A model generated the notes under the pieces. That model was not told where the DNA came from. It ran no database searches and saw nothing but the letters and a program-made list of their open reading frames with translations. A stretch of 64,000 nt of DNA from Liquorilactobacillus sicerae (GTDB lineage: Bacteria; Bacillota; Bacilli; Lactobacillales; Lactobacillaceae). A program made the position numbers and the translations under genes. How positions within the stretch are numbered: the first letter of the stretch is position 1; each line of letters begins with the position of its first letter. The stretch covers positions 1 to 64,000 of the forward strand of contig NZ_JAHAVQ010000003.1 of assembly GCF_029916425.1 (NCBI RefSeq), in the 5' to 3' direction. Positions 43,414 to 52,303 of the stretch are shown in pieces.

Positions 43414-43546
43414 AACTGGCCCTTTCTAAAAAAGATAAATAATGTAATATATTTATTATATATCAATCAAGCTGATTTGATAATCGGCTGGATAAAAAAA
43501 GATGAAAAATGTTTTCCAGACATTTTTCATCAACCAAGTAAACTAA

Positions 43547-44287
43547 TTATTTTTCTAGCTGTTTCAACAATTGACTAATGGCTTGTTTTTGATAAACAAT
43601 GGCCGCTTGCTGCGCTAATTTTTGGCTCAACTGCTGACGTTGACTAGCCGACATAGTTGGATTCTTCTGCACAGCTTTTGCCAAACCCGCTTTGACCTGA
43701 GCAGTGGCATACTGTTGGGCTCCTTGCTTTAACTGAGCTTGTTTCTGTTTCAACAAGGTCTGCAGTTGTTTAGCCTGTTTAGTACTCAATACCAGCCAAT
43801 TTTGACTAAGCTTAAAAGTATATTGACGTTTAACCAACTGATTTCCGTTATTAGCGATTCCAAACCAGAATCGATCCCAGCTATTTTTATACCGCCAGCG
43901 AGTCGTTTTGATCTGTAAACTTGACTTGGCAGCATTATGCTTGACCTTTACCTGATTTTTTTCTGGATCAGCACTGGTGTTGCGCAGCTTTTTTTGCTGT
44001 TTAGTCTTATATAAGTAGATTTTTTCTTTTTGCTGCGTGCCCAACGGCTGATAAAGCAAGATCGACATTTGCTGTGAGCTGACACTAGAGACCAAGCTTT
44101 CCTGCTGAGTCTGAGTGACTTGCTGCATGCCAAAATGATCATGGTCATTTTTAACGATCAGCGTAATCGTGATTATCAACAGAATTCCCAGCACAACGCT
44201 AATCGTGATCCGCCGCCCAAAAGGCTTGATGGCAGTCATACTGATAAAAAGCAATAATGCCAGGATGATCAAAGCTCCAATAATCAT
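43547..44287 (-). CDS. DUF4811 membrane-associated protein
   Basis: A protein of 246 residues with two N-terminal hydrophobic helices (IIGALIILALLLFISM and ITISVVLGILLIITITLIV). An extracellular part follows with WRYKNSWDRFWFGIANNG, the block seen in DUF4811 proteins, and a C-terminal Gln/Lys-rich coiled coil. In lactobacilli DUF4811 genes sit directly after a DHA2-type exporter gene, as here with an ATGA overlap, so it is likely a helper of that exporter. Its function is otherwise unknown. Confidence 0.8.
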   Translation of the reverse strand: MIIGALIILALLLFISMTAIKPFGRRITISVVLGILLIITITLIVKNDHDHFGMQQVTQTQQESLVSSVSSQQMSILLYQPLGTQQKEKIYLYKTKQQKKLRNTSADPEKNQVKVKHNAAKSSLQIKTTRWRYKNSWDRFWFGIANNGNQLVKRQYTFKLSQNWLVLSTKQAKQLQTLLKQKQAQLKQGAQQYATAQVKAGLAKAVQKNPTMSASQRQQLSQKLAQQAAIVYQKQAISQLLKQLEK

Positions 44288-45768
44288 TTGGCTTCAGCCT
44301 CCTTTGCGTGCGTTTTAACTTTAATTGAACGCGGTACCCGATCGCTGACAAAAAAGGCGATCAAAAAGCCAAGCAAAGAAAAGATGACTGTCACCCAAAA
44401 AGCTGCATGATAGCCGTTGACCACGGCATCCAAAACCCGATTTTTATAAAGCAGCGGCTGCTGTTTCAATAAGCTGTGAGCCGGCGTTTGCTGTTTAGTA
44501 ACATTGGTCAAAATACTGATCATGATCGCGGTTCCCATCGAAGAAGCAACCTGACGAATCGTATTGTTGACAGCTGTTCCATCACTCATCAACCGCAACG
44601 GCAAAGCATTCATCCCTGAAGTTGTCACCGGCATCATTGTCATCGCAATGCCAAACATCCGCAAAGCATATAAGACAATGACATACAGATGCGGCGTTGT
44701 TTTCGTAATGAAAGCAAACGGTACTGTTCCAATCGTCAACAAAAACAAACCAGTAACCGCCAACCTTTTCGCTCCAATTCGGTCAAAAATCTGGCCGGTG
44801 ATCGGGCTCATGATTCCCATCATTAAAGCTCCGGGTAAGAGCGTTAAGCCAGAGTGGAAAGCTGATTCACCCCGGACTGTCTGCAAATACAGTGGAACGA
44901 CCATTTCCGTGCCAACCATTGCAATCATGGCAACCGAACTCAATAACGTCGCAATCGAAAATTCGGGATTTTTCAAGACGCGCAGCTCTAAAAATGGTTT
45001 TTCCAAATTCAGTTGGCGCTTGCCAAAAAGCATGATGAAAATCACACCGATAACGATCGTCGTCCAAACTAGACCGCTGCCCCAACCCTTGTCGCCAACT
45101 TCCGAAAAGCCGTACAACAAACTGCCAAAACCGATTGTTGACCATAAAGCCGATAGCCAGTCTAATTTTTCACTGCGAGCCGGTAGTAAGGTGCGCATCA
45201 GCCAGATTCCACCTAAAATGACAACCGCAACGATCGGCAAGATCATCCCAAATAAAGTCTGCCAACGATAATTGTCGATCACCCAGCCGGAAAGCGTCGG
45301 ACCAATTGCCGGTGCTAAGCCGATTACCAAGCCAGCTAAGCCCATCGCAGCGCCGCGACGATTAGCCGGGAAAATGGTCAGCATTAAAGTCTGGAGCAAC
45401 GGCATAGTTACGCCAACTCCTAAAGCCTGGATCAGGCGTCCTGTTAGCAAGGTCGCAAAATTTTGTGCCAGATAGCAGGTCAAAGTCCCAATAAAAAATG
45501 CTATCATGGCGGTCAAATACAATACTTTCGAATTAAAGCGTCCCATTAACCAAGAACTGATCGGGATCATAATTCCATTGACCATCAAAAAACCAGTCGT
45601 CAGCCACTGAACAGTTGAAGCATTGATATCAAAGTATTTCATTAAGGTTGGAAAGGCGGTCGCTAAAATCGTTTGATTCAAGACCGTACAAAAAGTACCA
45701 ACTAACAGCAGAACAACCAAAAGTGTTCGATTATAAGGCTTGCCGTTGGCATCAAGTGATTTCGCCAA
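44284..45768 (-). CDS. DHA2-family (EmrB/QacA-like) multidrug efflux transporter
   Basis: Proton-driven exporter with 14 predicted helices and 494 residues. It shows LNQTILATAFPTLMKYFDI (motif D1), STVQWLTTGFLMVNGIMIP, LLTGRLIQALGVGVTMPL, the antiporter motif GLAGLVIGLAPAIGPTLSGW and GSGLVWTTIVIG. The start is a TTG with AAGGAGG upstream. It is divergent from a MerR regulator gene, and both promoters overlap one dyad, which points to drug-responsive control by that regulator. Substrates cannot be predicted. Confidence 0.92.
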   Translation of the reverse strand: MAKSLDANGKPYNRTLLVVLLLVGTFCTVLNQTILATAFPTLMKYFDINASTVQWLTTGFLMVNGIMIPISSWLMGRFNSKVLYLTAMIAFFIGTLTCYLAQNFATLLTGRLIQALGVGVTMPLLQTLMLTIFPANRRGAAMGLAGLVIGLAPAIGPTLSGWVIDNYRWQTLFGMILPIVAVVILGGIWLMRTLLPARSEKLDWLSALWSTIGFGSLLYGFSEVGDKGWGSGLVWTTIVIGVIFIMLFGKRQLNLEKPFLELRVLKNPEFSIATLLSSVAMIAMVGTEMVVPLYLQTVRGESAFHSGLTLLPGALMMGIMSPITGQIFDRIGAKRLAVTGLFLLTIGTVPFAFITKTTPHLYVIVLYALRMFGIAMTMMPVTTSGMNALPLRLMSDGTAVNNTIRQVASSMGTAIMISILTNVTKQQTPAHSLLKQQPLLYKNRVLDAVVNGYHAAFWVTVIFSLLGFLIAFFVSDRVPRSIKVKTHAKEAEAK

Positions 45769-45815
45769 AACTTGATCCTCCTTGTTTACATTTCAAAAAT
45801 TTAAGTCTGACGATA

Positions 45816-45844
45816 AATATAGTCCCTTTTGATTTCTTTGTCAA
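45816..45844 (-). promoter_or_regulatory. Promoter of the efflux operon
   Basis: On the minus strand TTGACA, 17 bases and TATATT. The -35 lies inside the left arm of the shared dyad. Confidence 0.75.
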
Positions 45845-45858
45845 CTTACTTGACAAAG
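45836..45858. promoter_or_regulatory. Shared operator dyad between efflux operon and MerR gene
   Basis: CTTTGTCAA-CTTAC-TTGACAAAG has perfect nine-base arms and a five-base spacer. Each arm contains a TTGACA -35 element of one of the two divergent promoters, so a single bound dimer could control both. Confidence 0.75.
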
Positions 45859-45877
45859 TTGTTAAAGAATATACAAT
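45850..45877 (+). promoter_or_regulatory. Promoter of the MerR-family gene
   Basis: TTGACA, a 16-base spacer and TACAAT, with the -35 in the right arm of the shared dyad, about 38 bases before the gene start. Confidence 0.7.
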
Positions 45878-45914
45878 TAGAGTGAGAATTTAAAACAACT
45901 AAAGGATGAAAAAA

Positions 45915-46382
45915 TTGACACATAATCTTTTAACTGATCCAGAATTTGTCGAGCGGATCAAGGAAATTATGCGACAGGATAATTTCTTGCTGGGCATTGG
46001 CGATATTGCGCGGGCAACCGGAGTTTCTCAACGTAAATTGCGTTATTGGGAACAGCGCGGCTATATTAAGGCTGCCAAGTGTGCTGATAACCATCAACAT
46101 CGTAAGTATTCCTATTATACAATGGCACGCATCAGCTTGATCAAATCTTACTTAGACTCTGGCTTCACTTTGAAAGCTGCTGTCGAAAAAACTCAGGCCC
46201 ATGATCAGGCGGCAGCGGCAATCCATAAATTGTTCAAGGAACGCATTTCAGGGGTCAGACGTTTAACAGATGGCTATGAATTTGATCTCGGCGCTTTAAA
46301 AGAACAACCAGATACACACGTCGTCGCCATCATCAAACAGGCACAACCAACTTGTCTGTTACTAAAAAAGGATCACCACTAG
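45915..46382 (+). CDS. MerR-family transcriptional regulator
   Basis: A regulator of about 155 residues. The winged helix (LLGIGDIARATGVSQRKLRYW, then EQRGYIK) lies near residues 25-60 rather than at the very N-terminus, after a leader of about 25 residues. A dimer helix follows (LIKSYLDSGFTLKAAVEK), then a short C-terminal part without metal-binding cysteines. AAAGGA lies eight bases before the TTG at 45915, while the ATG at 45906 overlaps that site, so I chose the TTG. It is divergent from the DHA2 exporter and probably controls it. Confidence 0.88.
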   Translation: MTHNLLTDPEFVERIKEIMRQDNFLLGIGDIARATGVSQRKLRYWEQRGYIKAAKCADNHQHRKYSYYTMARISLIKSYLDSGFTLKAAVEKTQAHDQAAAAIHKLFKERISGVRRLTDGYEFDLGALKEQPDTHVVAIIKQAQPTCLLLKKDHH

Positions 46383-46407
46383 CTAACTGCTAGGGCGATC
46401 CTTTTTT
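46364..46407. terminator. Bidirectional terminator between the MerR gene and ackA
   Basis: AAAAAAGGATC...CTAG and CTAG...GATCCTTTTTT form an interrupted stem with A/T runs at both ends, overlapping the last codons of the MerR gene and serving the convergent ackA. Confidence 0.8.
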
Positions 46408-46429
46408 AATTTTCTAATTAAAAGGCTTA

Positions 46430-47635
46430 TTATTCTTCAACGGCAGCTTTAGCCACCAAAGCAAACGTATCACGGGCAATCATTAATTCCTCATTCGTCG
46501 GAATTGCCAGCAAATGCGTTTTGCTCCCAGCGGTCGAAAAATCAAACGGCAGCTGATGATTCTGATTATAACGTGGCTGAAAGCTGACCCCTAGGCATTC
46601 CAGCTTGCGGCAGATCATATCACGAATCAGGCAGTCATTTTCACCAATTCCGCCAGTAAAAACGATCGCATCCGCGCCGCCTAATTCCAGCCAGTAAGCA
46701 CCAATGTAATCACAGATTCGCTTGACAAACATCTTGACCGCCAACGCCGCCTGTTGATTAGTTGATAACTGCCGCTGAACTTCACGCATATCACGGCTGA
46801 TCTCTGAAACTCCTAAAATTCCAGAGTGATGATTTAAAATTTCTATGCACTCGTCAGCATCTTTGAACGCCCCATGATCCAGTAAAAAAGCCAAAGCCGA
46901 AGGATCAATGTCACCGCTGCGCGTACTCATCATTAAACCAGAAACCGGTGAAAAACCCATCGAGGTGTCAAGGCTGCGGCCATTTTTGATTGCTGCGGCT
47001 GAAGCTCCCGAACCTAAATGCAACGTGATCAGTTTCAAGTCAGTCACCGGTCGCTGCAGCATTTTAGCTGCTTGCTGAGCAACATAGCGATGGCTGGTCC
47101 CATGAGCACCGTATTTACGGACTTTATATTTGCGATAATATTTCAATGGGAGCGCATATAAATAATTTTCTGGCGGCAGACTAGTATGGAAAGATGTGTC
47201 GAAAACGGCCACTTGACGACAGTTTGGAAATAATTTGCCAGCTTCGCGAATTCCGGCAATGTTAGCCGGATTATGCAATGGAGCCAGTTCGATCAAATCT
47301 TGCAGCTTATCCATCATTGCAGGCGTAACTTCAGTTGATTTGGTAAACACTTCTCCACCAGCCACGATTCGATGGCCAATCCCACTGATTTCCTGACTAT
47401 TTTTAAGCACGCCATGTTTGATCAAAAGCTGTAACGTCAAAGCAATTGGATGAAGCTCCTCAGAAAAATGATCAATAAACACTTCTTTCTGGTCGGCTAG
47501 TGTCAACGTTGCCTTACATTTTTGCCGATCGGAGTAATCGATCAAAACTTTGGCTAGGCACTTCTCTGCTGGCATTTCAAACAAGCTGATTTTCATCGAC
47601 GAACTGCCAGAATTGACCGATAGTATTTTTTTCAT
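46430..47635 (-). CDS. ackA: Acetate kinase
   Basis: Makes ATP and acetate from acetyl phosphate. It has 401 residues with all signatures: LSVNSGSSSMKISLFE (phosphate 1), GIGHRIVAGGEVF, VAVFDTSFHTSLP, YGAHGTSHRYVA, LITLHLGSGASAAAI, DTSMGFSPVSGLMMSTRSGDID and IVFTGGIGEND. The start is an ATG with a leader containing a GTGA-N6-TCAC dyad. It is a single gene, convergent with the MerR gene and divergent from adhE, so acetate and ethanol branches share one intergenic region. Confidence 0.97.
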   Translation of the reverse strand: MKKILSVNSGSSSMKISLFEMPAEKCLAKVLIDYSDRQKCKATLTLADQKEVFIDHFSEELHPIALTLQLLIKHGVLKNSQEISGIGHRIVAGGEVFTKSTEVTPAMMDKLQDLIELAPLHNPANIAGIREAGKLFPNCRQVAVFDTSFHTSLPPENYLYALPLKYYRKYKVRKYGAHGTSHRYVAQQAAKMLQRPVTDLKLITLHLGSGASAAAIKNGRSLDTSMGFSPVSGLMMSTRSGDIDPSALAFLLDHGAFKDADECIEILNHHSGILGVSEISRDMREVQRQLSTNQQAALAVKMFVKRICDYIGAYWLELGGADAIVFTGGIGENDCLIRDMICRKLECLGVSFQPRYNQNHQLPFDFSTAGSKTHLLAIPTNEELMIARDTFALVAKAAVEE

Positions 47636-47856
47636 TAACCATTCTTCTTTCTTCTATTGTGATATATTTCACGTTATATGTTAACATACTCAAAATTGTT
47701 GTCAATTGCTTTTTAGCTTTTTTCGACGGTTCCTATTATGTAAGCGATTTCTTGAGAAAAATAAATAAATTTGCTTTATAATTTAATAATAAAACGATTA
47801 TGGATTAAGTGTTGCAATTCACAATCTTTTAGTTTATTATTTGTCTTAGTTACATT

Positions 47857-47874
47857 AAGTGACTAATTTCACAA
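47857..47874. promoter_or_regulatory. Probable Rex-binding site upstream of adhE
   Basis: On the minus strand TTGTGA-AATTAG-TCACTT matches the Rex consensus TTGTGAAAnnnnTTTCACAA well in one half and partly in the other. Rex controls adhE in many Firmicutes according to NADH/NAD ratio. Confidence 0.5.
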
Positions 47875-47907
47875 TAAAAATTATAAATTTTTTTAAGGAG
47901 GATTTAA

Positions 47908-50598
47908 ATGACAGTCACCAAAAAAGTTAAACCGACGCTTTCTCCTGAAGAAAAAGCCGCCCAATATCAGCAAGCTGAAATTTATACTAACGGATTAGTC
48001 GAAAAAGCCGTTGTCGCTGAGAAAAAGTATGCCAGCTTTTCACAAAACCAAGTCGATCAGATCGTTGGGGCAATGGCCCAAGCTGCTTCGCAAGCCGCAC
48101 TTGAATTGGCAAAGGCAGCGATTGCAGAAACGCAACGAGGAATTCTTGAAGATAAAGTTATTAAAAATCAATTTGCTGCGGAAAATGTCTATAACACCAT
48201 CAAACATGATCGCACAGTTGGAATCATCAATAATGACCAAGTTGCTGGCAAAATTGAAATTGCTGCTCCGCTAGGTGTTTTGGCCGGGATCGTGCCAACA
48301 ACTAATCCGACATCGACAGCAATTTTTAAATCACTGCTAGCTTTGAAAACTCGGAATGCTATTATCTTTGCCTTTCATCCCCAAGCTCAAAAATGTTCCG
48401 TCCAAGCAGCCAAGATCGTTTATCAGGCGGCCTTAAAAGCTGGAGCTCCCCAAAATATTATCCAGTGGATCGCAAAGCCCAGTCTCGATAATACGACCGC
48501 TTTGATCCGCAATCCAAAAATTGCTTCAATTCTGGCAACTGGCGGCCCGGGGATGGTCAATGCGGCTTTGAAATCGGGGAATCCTTCGATGGGGGTTGGT
48601 GCTGGCAATGGTGCAGTTTATGTTGATCATACCGTTGATTTGGACCGAGCAGTTGAAGATCTGTTGCTCTCTAAACGCTTTGATAACGGAATGATTTGCG
48701 CCACGGAAAACTCAGTTGTCGTCGAAGCGGCGGTCTATGATGCTTGGCTGGAAAAAGTTCTGGCCAAGGGTGCTTATCTGCTGCCACCAAAGGATTACCA
48801 AAAATTAGCTGATTTTGTTTTCAACGACCGTCATGGAGTTAATGGTCCAGTTGCTGGCAAATCGGCTAAGTGGATCGCCGAACAAGCTGGAATCGACCTG
48901 CCAGCTGATAAGGATGTCATAATTTTTGAATTGGATCCGAAAAATATTGGTGAAAAGCTTTCTTCGGAAAAGCTTTCACCACTGCTGTCGGTCTACAAAG
49001 CTCAAGATCGTCAAGCTGCAATCAAAATTGTGGCTGCCTTGTTGAATTATCAAGGTGCCGGTCATAATGCTGCGATTCAAATTGGCTCGCAGGACGATCC
49101 TTTCATTAATGAATTTGCTGATCAAACTCAAGCTGCCCGAATCTTGATCAACCAGCCGGATTCAATCGGTGCAATCGGTGATATTTACACCGCAGCTTTG
49201 CGGCCAAGTCTAACCTTAGGAACTGGTTCATGGGGGAAAAATTCATTGTCACATAATTTATCGACTCGCGATCTGTTAAATATCAAAACCGTTGCTAAAC
49301 GCCGTAGCCGGCCACAGTGGATTCGGTTGCCTAAAGAAATTTTTTATGAAAAGCATGCCCTATCTTACCTGCAAGATGTTCACGAAAATATTAATCGAGC
49401 TTTGATCATTACTGATGCAGATCTTTCCAATCAAGGCTTGATCGAAGAAGTTAATGCGCAGTTGGCCTTGCGTGATCGGCCAGTCAAAATTTCAATTTTT
49501 GATAAAGTAACTGCGGATACTAATATCAGCCAAACATTGGCACTAGCTCAAGTCATTGCTCAATTTAATCCAGATACGATCATTGCTTTAGGTGGTGGAA
49601 CAGTCATCAATGCTGCTAAATTAGCACGTTTTACTTACGAATACTCTCTCGATCAAAAAGCTGGTTTCTTGGAAGATTATCAGGCAAATCGCAATTTGTT
49701 CATGAGTATCGAACAAAAATTGATGGATATCAGCGAACGGGTCGTCAAATTTAATCATCATTTGACCAGCCAATTGATTGCCATTCCAACGACTTCTGGA
49801 AGTGGCTCAGAAGTAACGCCATTTGCGATTGTCACTGATAATCAGACTAAAATCAAATATCCATTAGCTGATTATGCTTTGACACCAGAAACAGCGATCA
49901 TTGATCCTGAATTGACCAAACATTTGCCAAAAGCAGTCGTTGCGACTGGTGGAATGGATACTTTATCGCATGCGTTGGAAGCCTATGTTTCGGTCATGAG
50001 TTCTGACTTTACTCGTCCATGGTCGCTAGAAGCAATCAAGTTAGTTTTCCAAAATTTGGTGGCTGCTTATAATTATGATCCCGCTCATCCGACATTTGAA
50101 GGCGAAGCTGCTCGTAAAAAAATGCATTATGCAGCTACTTTAGCTGGGATGGCATTTGCCAACAGTTTTTTAGGACTAACCCATTCTCTAGCTCATAAAA
50201 CCAGCGGCGAATTTGGCTTGCCAAGTGGCTTAGCTGTGGCCTGTGCTATGATTCCAGTCATTCGTTTTAATGCTGTCACCGGTAAGGTCAAGCGGACTCC
50301 ATTTCCACGCTATGCAGTCTACCGAGCTCAAAAAGACTATGCTGAGATTGCTAGTTTCATCGGTTTAAAAGGTCAGAATGATGCCGAATTAGTTGAACAG
50401 CTTTGCCAACAAATCGAAAAATTGATGACAGCGGTCAAAATTACGCCGCGTTTATCAGCAAATCATGTTACTAAACAGCGCTTTGAAGGTGCCTTAAAAA
50501 CCTTAGTTGAGATGGTCTATACTGATCGTTGCACAACGACTAACCCGCGTCAGGCCAGCTTGGCAGAAATTGAGCAGCTGTTACGCGATCAATTCTAA
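47908..50598 (+). CDS. adhE: Bifunctional acetaldehyde-CoA/alcohol dehydrogenase
   Basis: Reduces acetyl-CoA to acetaldehyde and then ethanol, recycling NADH. It has 896 residues. The N-terminal aldehyde dehydrogenase half has LGVLAGIVPTTNPTSTAIFK, GNPSMGVGAGNGAVYVD and the catalytic cysteine in FDNGMICATENSVVV. The C-terminal iron-dependent half has IALGGGTVINAAKL, PTTSGSGSEVTPFAIVT, GGMDTLSHALEAYVS and GLTHSLAHKTSGEFGLP with the metal-binding histidines. An AAGGAGG site lies six bases before the ATG. It ends in a strong terminator. Confidence 0.97.
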   Translation: MTVTKKVKPTLSPEEKAAQYQQAEIYTNGLVEKAVVAEKKYASFSQNQVDQIVGAMAQAASQAALELAKAAIAETQRGILEDKVIKNQFAAENVYNTIKHDRTVGIINNDQVAGKIEIAAPLGVLAGIVPTTNPTSTAIFKSLLALKTRNAIIFAFHPQAQKCSVQAAKIVYQAALKAGAPQNIIQWIAKPSLDNTTALIRNPKIASILATGGPGMVNAALKSGNPSMGVGAGNGAVYVDHTVDLDRAVEDLLLSKRFDNGMICATENSVVVEAAVYDAWLEKVLAKGAYLLPPKDYQKLADFVFNDRHGVNGPVAGKSAKWIAEQAGIDLPADKDVIIFELDPKNIGEKLSSEKLSPLLSVYKAQDRQAAIKIVAALLNYQGAGHNAAIQIGSQDDPFINEFADQTQAARILINQPDSIGAIGDIYTAALRPSLTLGTGSWGKNSLSHNLSTRDLLNIKTVAKRRSRPQWIRLPKEIFYEKHALSYLQDVHENINRALIITDADLSNQGLIEEVNAQLALRDRPVKISIFDKVTADTNISQTLALAQVIAQFNPDTIIALGGGTVINAAKLARFTYEYSLDQKAGFLEDYQANRNLFMSIEQKLMDISERVVKFNHHLTSQLIAIPTTSGSGSEVTPFAIVTDNQTKIKYPLADYALTPETAIIDPELTKHLPKAVVATGGMDTLSHALEAYVSVMSSDFTRPWSLEAIKLVFQNLVAAYNYDPAHPTFEGEAARKKMHYAATLAGMAFANSFLGLTHSLAHKTSGEFGLPSGLAVACAMIPVIRFNAVTGKVKRTPFPRYAVYRAQKDYAEIASFIGLKGQNDAELVEQLCQQIEKLMTAVKITPRLSANHVTKQRFEGALKTLVEMVYTDRCTTTNPRQASLAEIEQLLRDQF

Positions 50599-50637
50599 TT
50601 TTTGCACGATAAATAATTAAAAATAAATTTCCATAAT

Positions 50638-50672
50638 AAAAAGACACACGAAATTTCTAACGTGTGTCTTTT
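50638..50672. terminator. Bidirectional terminator after adhE
   Basis: AAAAGACACACG and CGTGTGTCTTTT form perfect 12-base arms around a short loop. Confidence 0.9.
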
Positions 50673-50695
50673 GTGTTACTGGCAGCTAATCGAAC

Positions 50696-51265
50696 TTAAC
50701 GAGTCAAACTGTTAGTAATCCGACTTTCAAATCTTTCCCGCAACTGGGTTCGATCAAGTGCTTTGATTACTATAAATAATAATGGTGTTTGAATCGCAAA
50801 ATCGATGATATTACGACCTAAACGACTCCAAAATAGAACTTTCCAAGCAACTTGATACGTCAAATGAATCAACCAGGAATCAATCAGTAAACTAATGGGA
50901 ATTAAAATCAATAAGTTAGTAATAATAACGGACCAAATGCTTGGCTGCTTCTTATGCAAAAAAATTCCATAAACTATTCCGCCTAAAAAAGCCGTTAATA
51001 GAAATGGAAAAGCAAATGTTCCACCACCCAGCAAAGTCCCAATGAAATCCGAAGCCATTTCTAATCCTCCGGCTAACCACGGACCTAAAAAATATCCCAT
51101 CAAAGCTGTACTGATGAAACCCAAATTAAAATCAACGTAAGCTGGACCAAATGCTAATTTGTAAAAAACAACATCAATTGCTAACAGTAACGCTGCTAAA
51201 GTTAATGCTTCAACCCTCAGCCGTGGACTTTTCCAACTAAAAAAATTATTTTTTTCGCTGCTCAT
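50696..51265 (-). CDS. ECF transporter S-component, FolT-like
   Basis: Substrate-binding membrane subunit of an ECF transporter, probably for folate. It has 189 residues and six helices. EALTLAALLLAIDVVF is the first helix with the T-component contact pattern, and FNLGFISTALMGYFLGPWLAGG, SDFIGTLLGGGTFAFPF and LLTAFLGGIVYGIFL are the FolT-like blocks. The ATG at 51265 has AGAGG seven bases away; the frame continues six codons upstream. The energising EcfA/EcfT genes are not adjacent, as usual for group II systems. Related S-components for niacin cannot be excluded, which matters because an NrtR-like regulator lies next to it. Confidence 0.75.
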   Translation of the reverse strand: MSSEKNNFFSWKSPRLRVEALTLAALLLAIDVVFYKLAFGPAYVDFNLGFISTALMGYFLGPWLAGGLEMASDFIGTLLGGGTFAFPFLLTAFLGGIVYGIFLHKKQPSIWSVIITNLLILIPISLLIDSWLIHLTYQVAWKVLFWSRLGRNIIDFAIQTPLLFIVIKALDRTQLRERFESRITNSLTR

Positions 51266-51340
51266 TCTCTCTTTCCTCTGCATCTGACTGCCAACTCAAC
51301 AACTATTTATTTTTCTTCAAACCACTCCCTAATCAGCAAA

Positions 51341-51394
51341 AGGCATTTTTTAGTTTTTTTTAGGATGTCTGACGTTAGATTTTAAAAAATGCCT
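51341..51394 (-). promoter_or_regulatory. Leader hairpin upstream of the ECF S-component
   Basis: AGGCATTTTTTA and TAAAAAATGCCT are perfect 12-base arms with a 30-base loop that holds a smaller near-palindrome (TCTGACGTTAGA). It does not fit the tetrahydrofolate riboswitch consensus I know. Confidence 0.45.
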
Positions 51395-51403
51395 GTGCCT
51401 TTT

Positions 51404-51418
51404 AGGTATAATTTACCT
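51404..51418. promoter_or_regulatory. Operator-like palindrome 1 (NrtR-box candidate)
   Basis: AGGTA-TAATT-TACCT has perfect five-base arms. The core GTATAATTTAC recurs in inverted orientation 16 bases away. Confidence 0.5.
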
Positions 51419-51433
51419 TTATTTGTCTAAAAT

Positions 51434-51452
51434 AAAAGTAAATTATACTTTT
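51434..51452. promoter_or_regulatory. Operator-like palindrome 2 (NrtR-box candidate)
   Basis: AAAAGTA-AATTA-TACTTTT has perfect seven-base arms; its reverse strand carries the same GTATAATTTAC core as palindrome 1. Confidence 0.5.
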
Positions 51453-51491
51453 ATTAAATCTATTTTACCTTGATCCAAGCAATAATGCAAG

Positions 51492-52241
51492 TCAAACTTG
51501 CAAACGATACAAACGAGCTGGACGTCCCGGACCCTGTTTAGCTGCTACCCCAACTTCTTGAAACAGCCAAGCATGAGTTTTACGAAAATTTGAATTATCA
51601 ATTTGATCCGCTTTGATTTTTAAAAATGCTGCATAAACAACTCGGGCCGTTTTCAAAGTAAAACTCTTGCCCAAAACCAACAGAATGTTTGGCTGATAAT
51701 CGAGTTTATTTTTGATCCGCAAACAAGCAATCTTTAGCAACCATTCATGATCAAACGCTAAAGAATGCTCGTGCCGAGCAGTTTGATAAAACTCAAGTTC
51801 ACTCTGCCGTTTGGGCAAAACAAATGCAGCTGGTTCTCCGGTAAAAGTGTAATTATGTTGCTGATCATGACCTAAAGCAAACCACTGAGCATCGACTGCT
51901 CCATAGCCAGCATTTAACTTTGGCATATCAGGCAAAAAAGTCATATACGCTAAAGATATCTCACGTTTAGCAGTTGGTGAACGCAACGGATTAGTAAAAG
52001 TTTCCAACTGTTCAGTATGAAAACGTGACAATTTCAAACCAATCTTCTCCTGAACTAAACGTAAAGCTGCCTGATCTGCACCCTCGTGAACGCGCATGAC
52101 AGTTTCGGGCAATGCCCAATAATTTTGAAACGGCGGGTCTGCCCGCTTGATCAATAATAAATTGACTTTTTGCGCACGCAGATCAAAACTCCAAATAATA
52201 TTGGTTATTGTAACTTTCGGCTCGACAACAACTTCAACCAC
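51492..52241 (-). CDS. nrtR: NrtR-like transcriptional regulator (Nudix plus winged helix)
   Basis: A protein of 249 residues. The N-terminal Nudix-like domain has LLLIKRADPPFQNYWALP and then a Nudix box that is strongly degenerate (RVHEGADQAALRLVQEKIGL lacks the REx2EE core), so it should bind rather than cleave a nucleotide such as ADP-ribose. The C-terminal winged helix ends GPGRPARLYRLQV, the hallmark of NrtR regulators of NAD or niacin genes. It starts at a GTG. It lies upstream of, and in the same direction as, the ECF S-component gene, whose promoter region has two matching palindromes. Confidence 0.82.
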   Translation of the reverse strand: MVEVVVEPKVTITNIIWSFDLRAQKVNLLLIKRADPPFQNYWALPETVMRVHEGADQAALRLVQEKIGLKLSRFHTEQLETFTNPLRSPTAKREISLAYMTFLPDMPKLNAGYGAVDAQWFALGHDQQHNYTFTGEPAAFVLPKRQSELEFYQTARHEHSLAFDHEWLLKIACLRIKNKLDYQPNILLVLGKSFTLKTARVVYAAFLKIKADQIDNSNFRKTHAWLFQEVGVAAKQGPGRPARLYRLQV

Positions 52242-52303
52242 TTAGACCACCCATTTCCATTATTTGCTGCTTAAATTATACCGCAAAATATAGAAGGAAT
52301 AAA

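Noticed and set aside
44564-45271. 235-codon plus-strand frame opposite the DHA2 exporter
   Set aside because: Shadow of a clear transporter gene with all family motifs; no ribosome site or recognisable product.
51284-51403. Tetrahydrofolate riboswitch before the FolT-like gene
   Set aside because: A hairpin is present, but I could not match the conserved core of that riboswitch.
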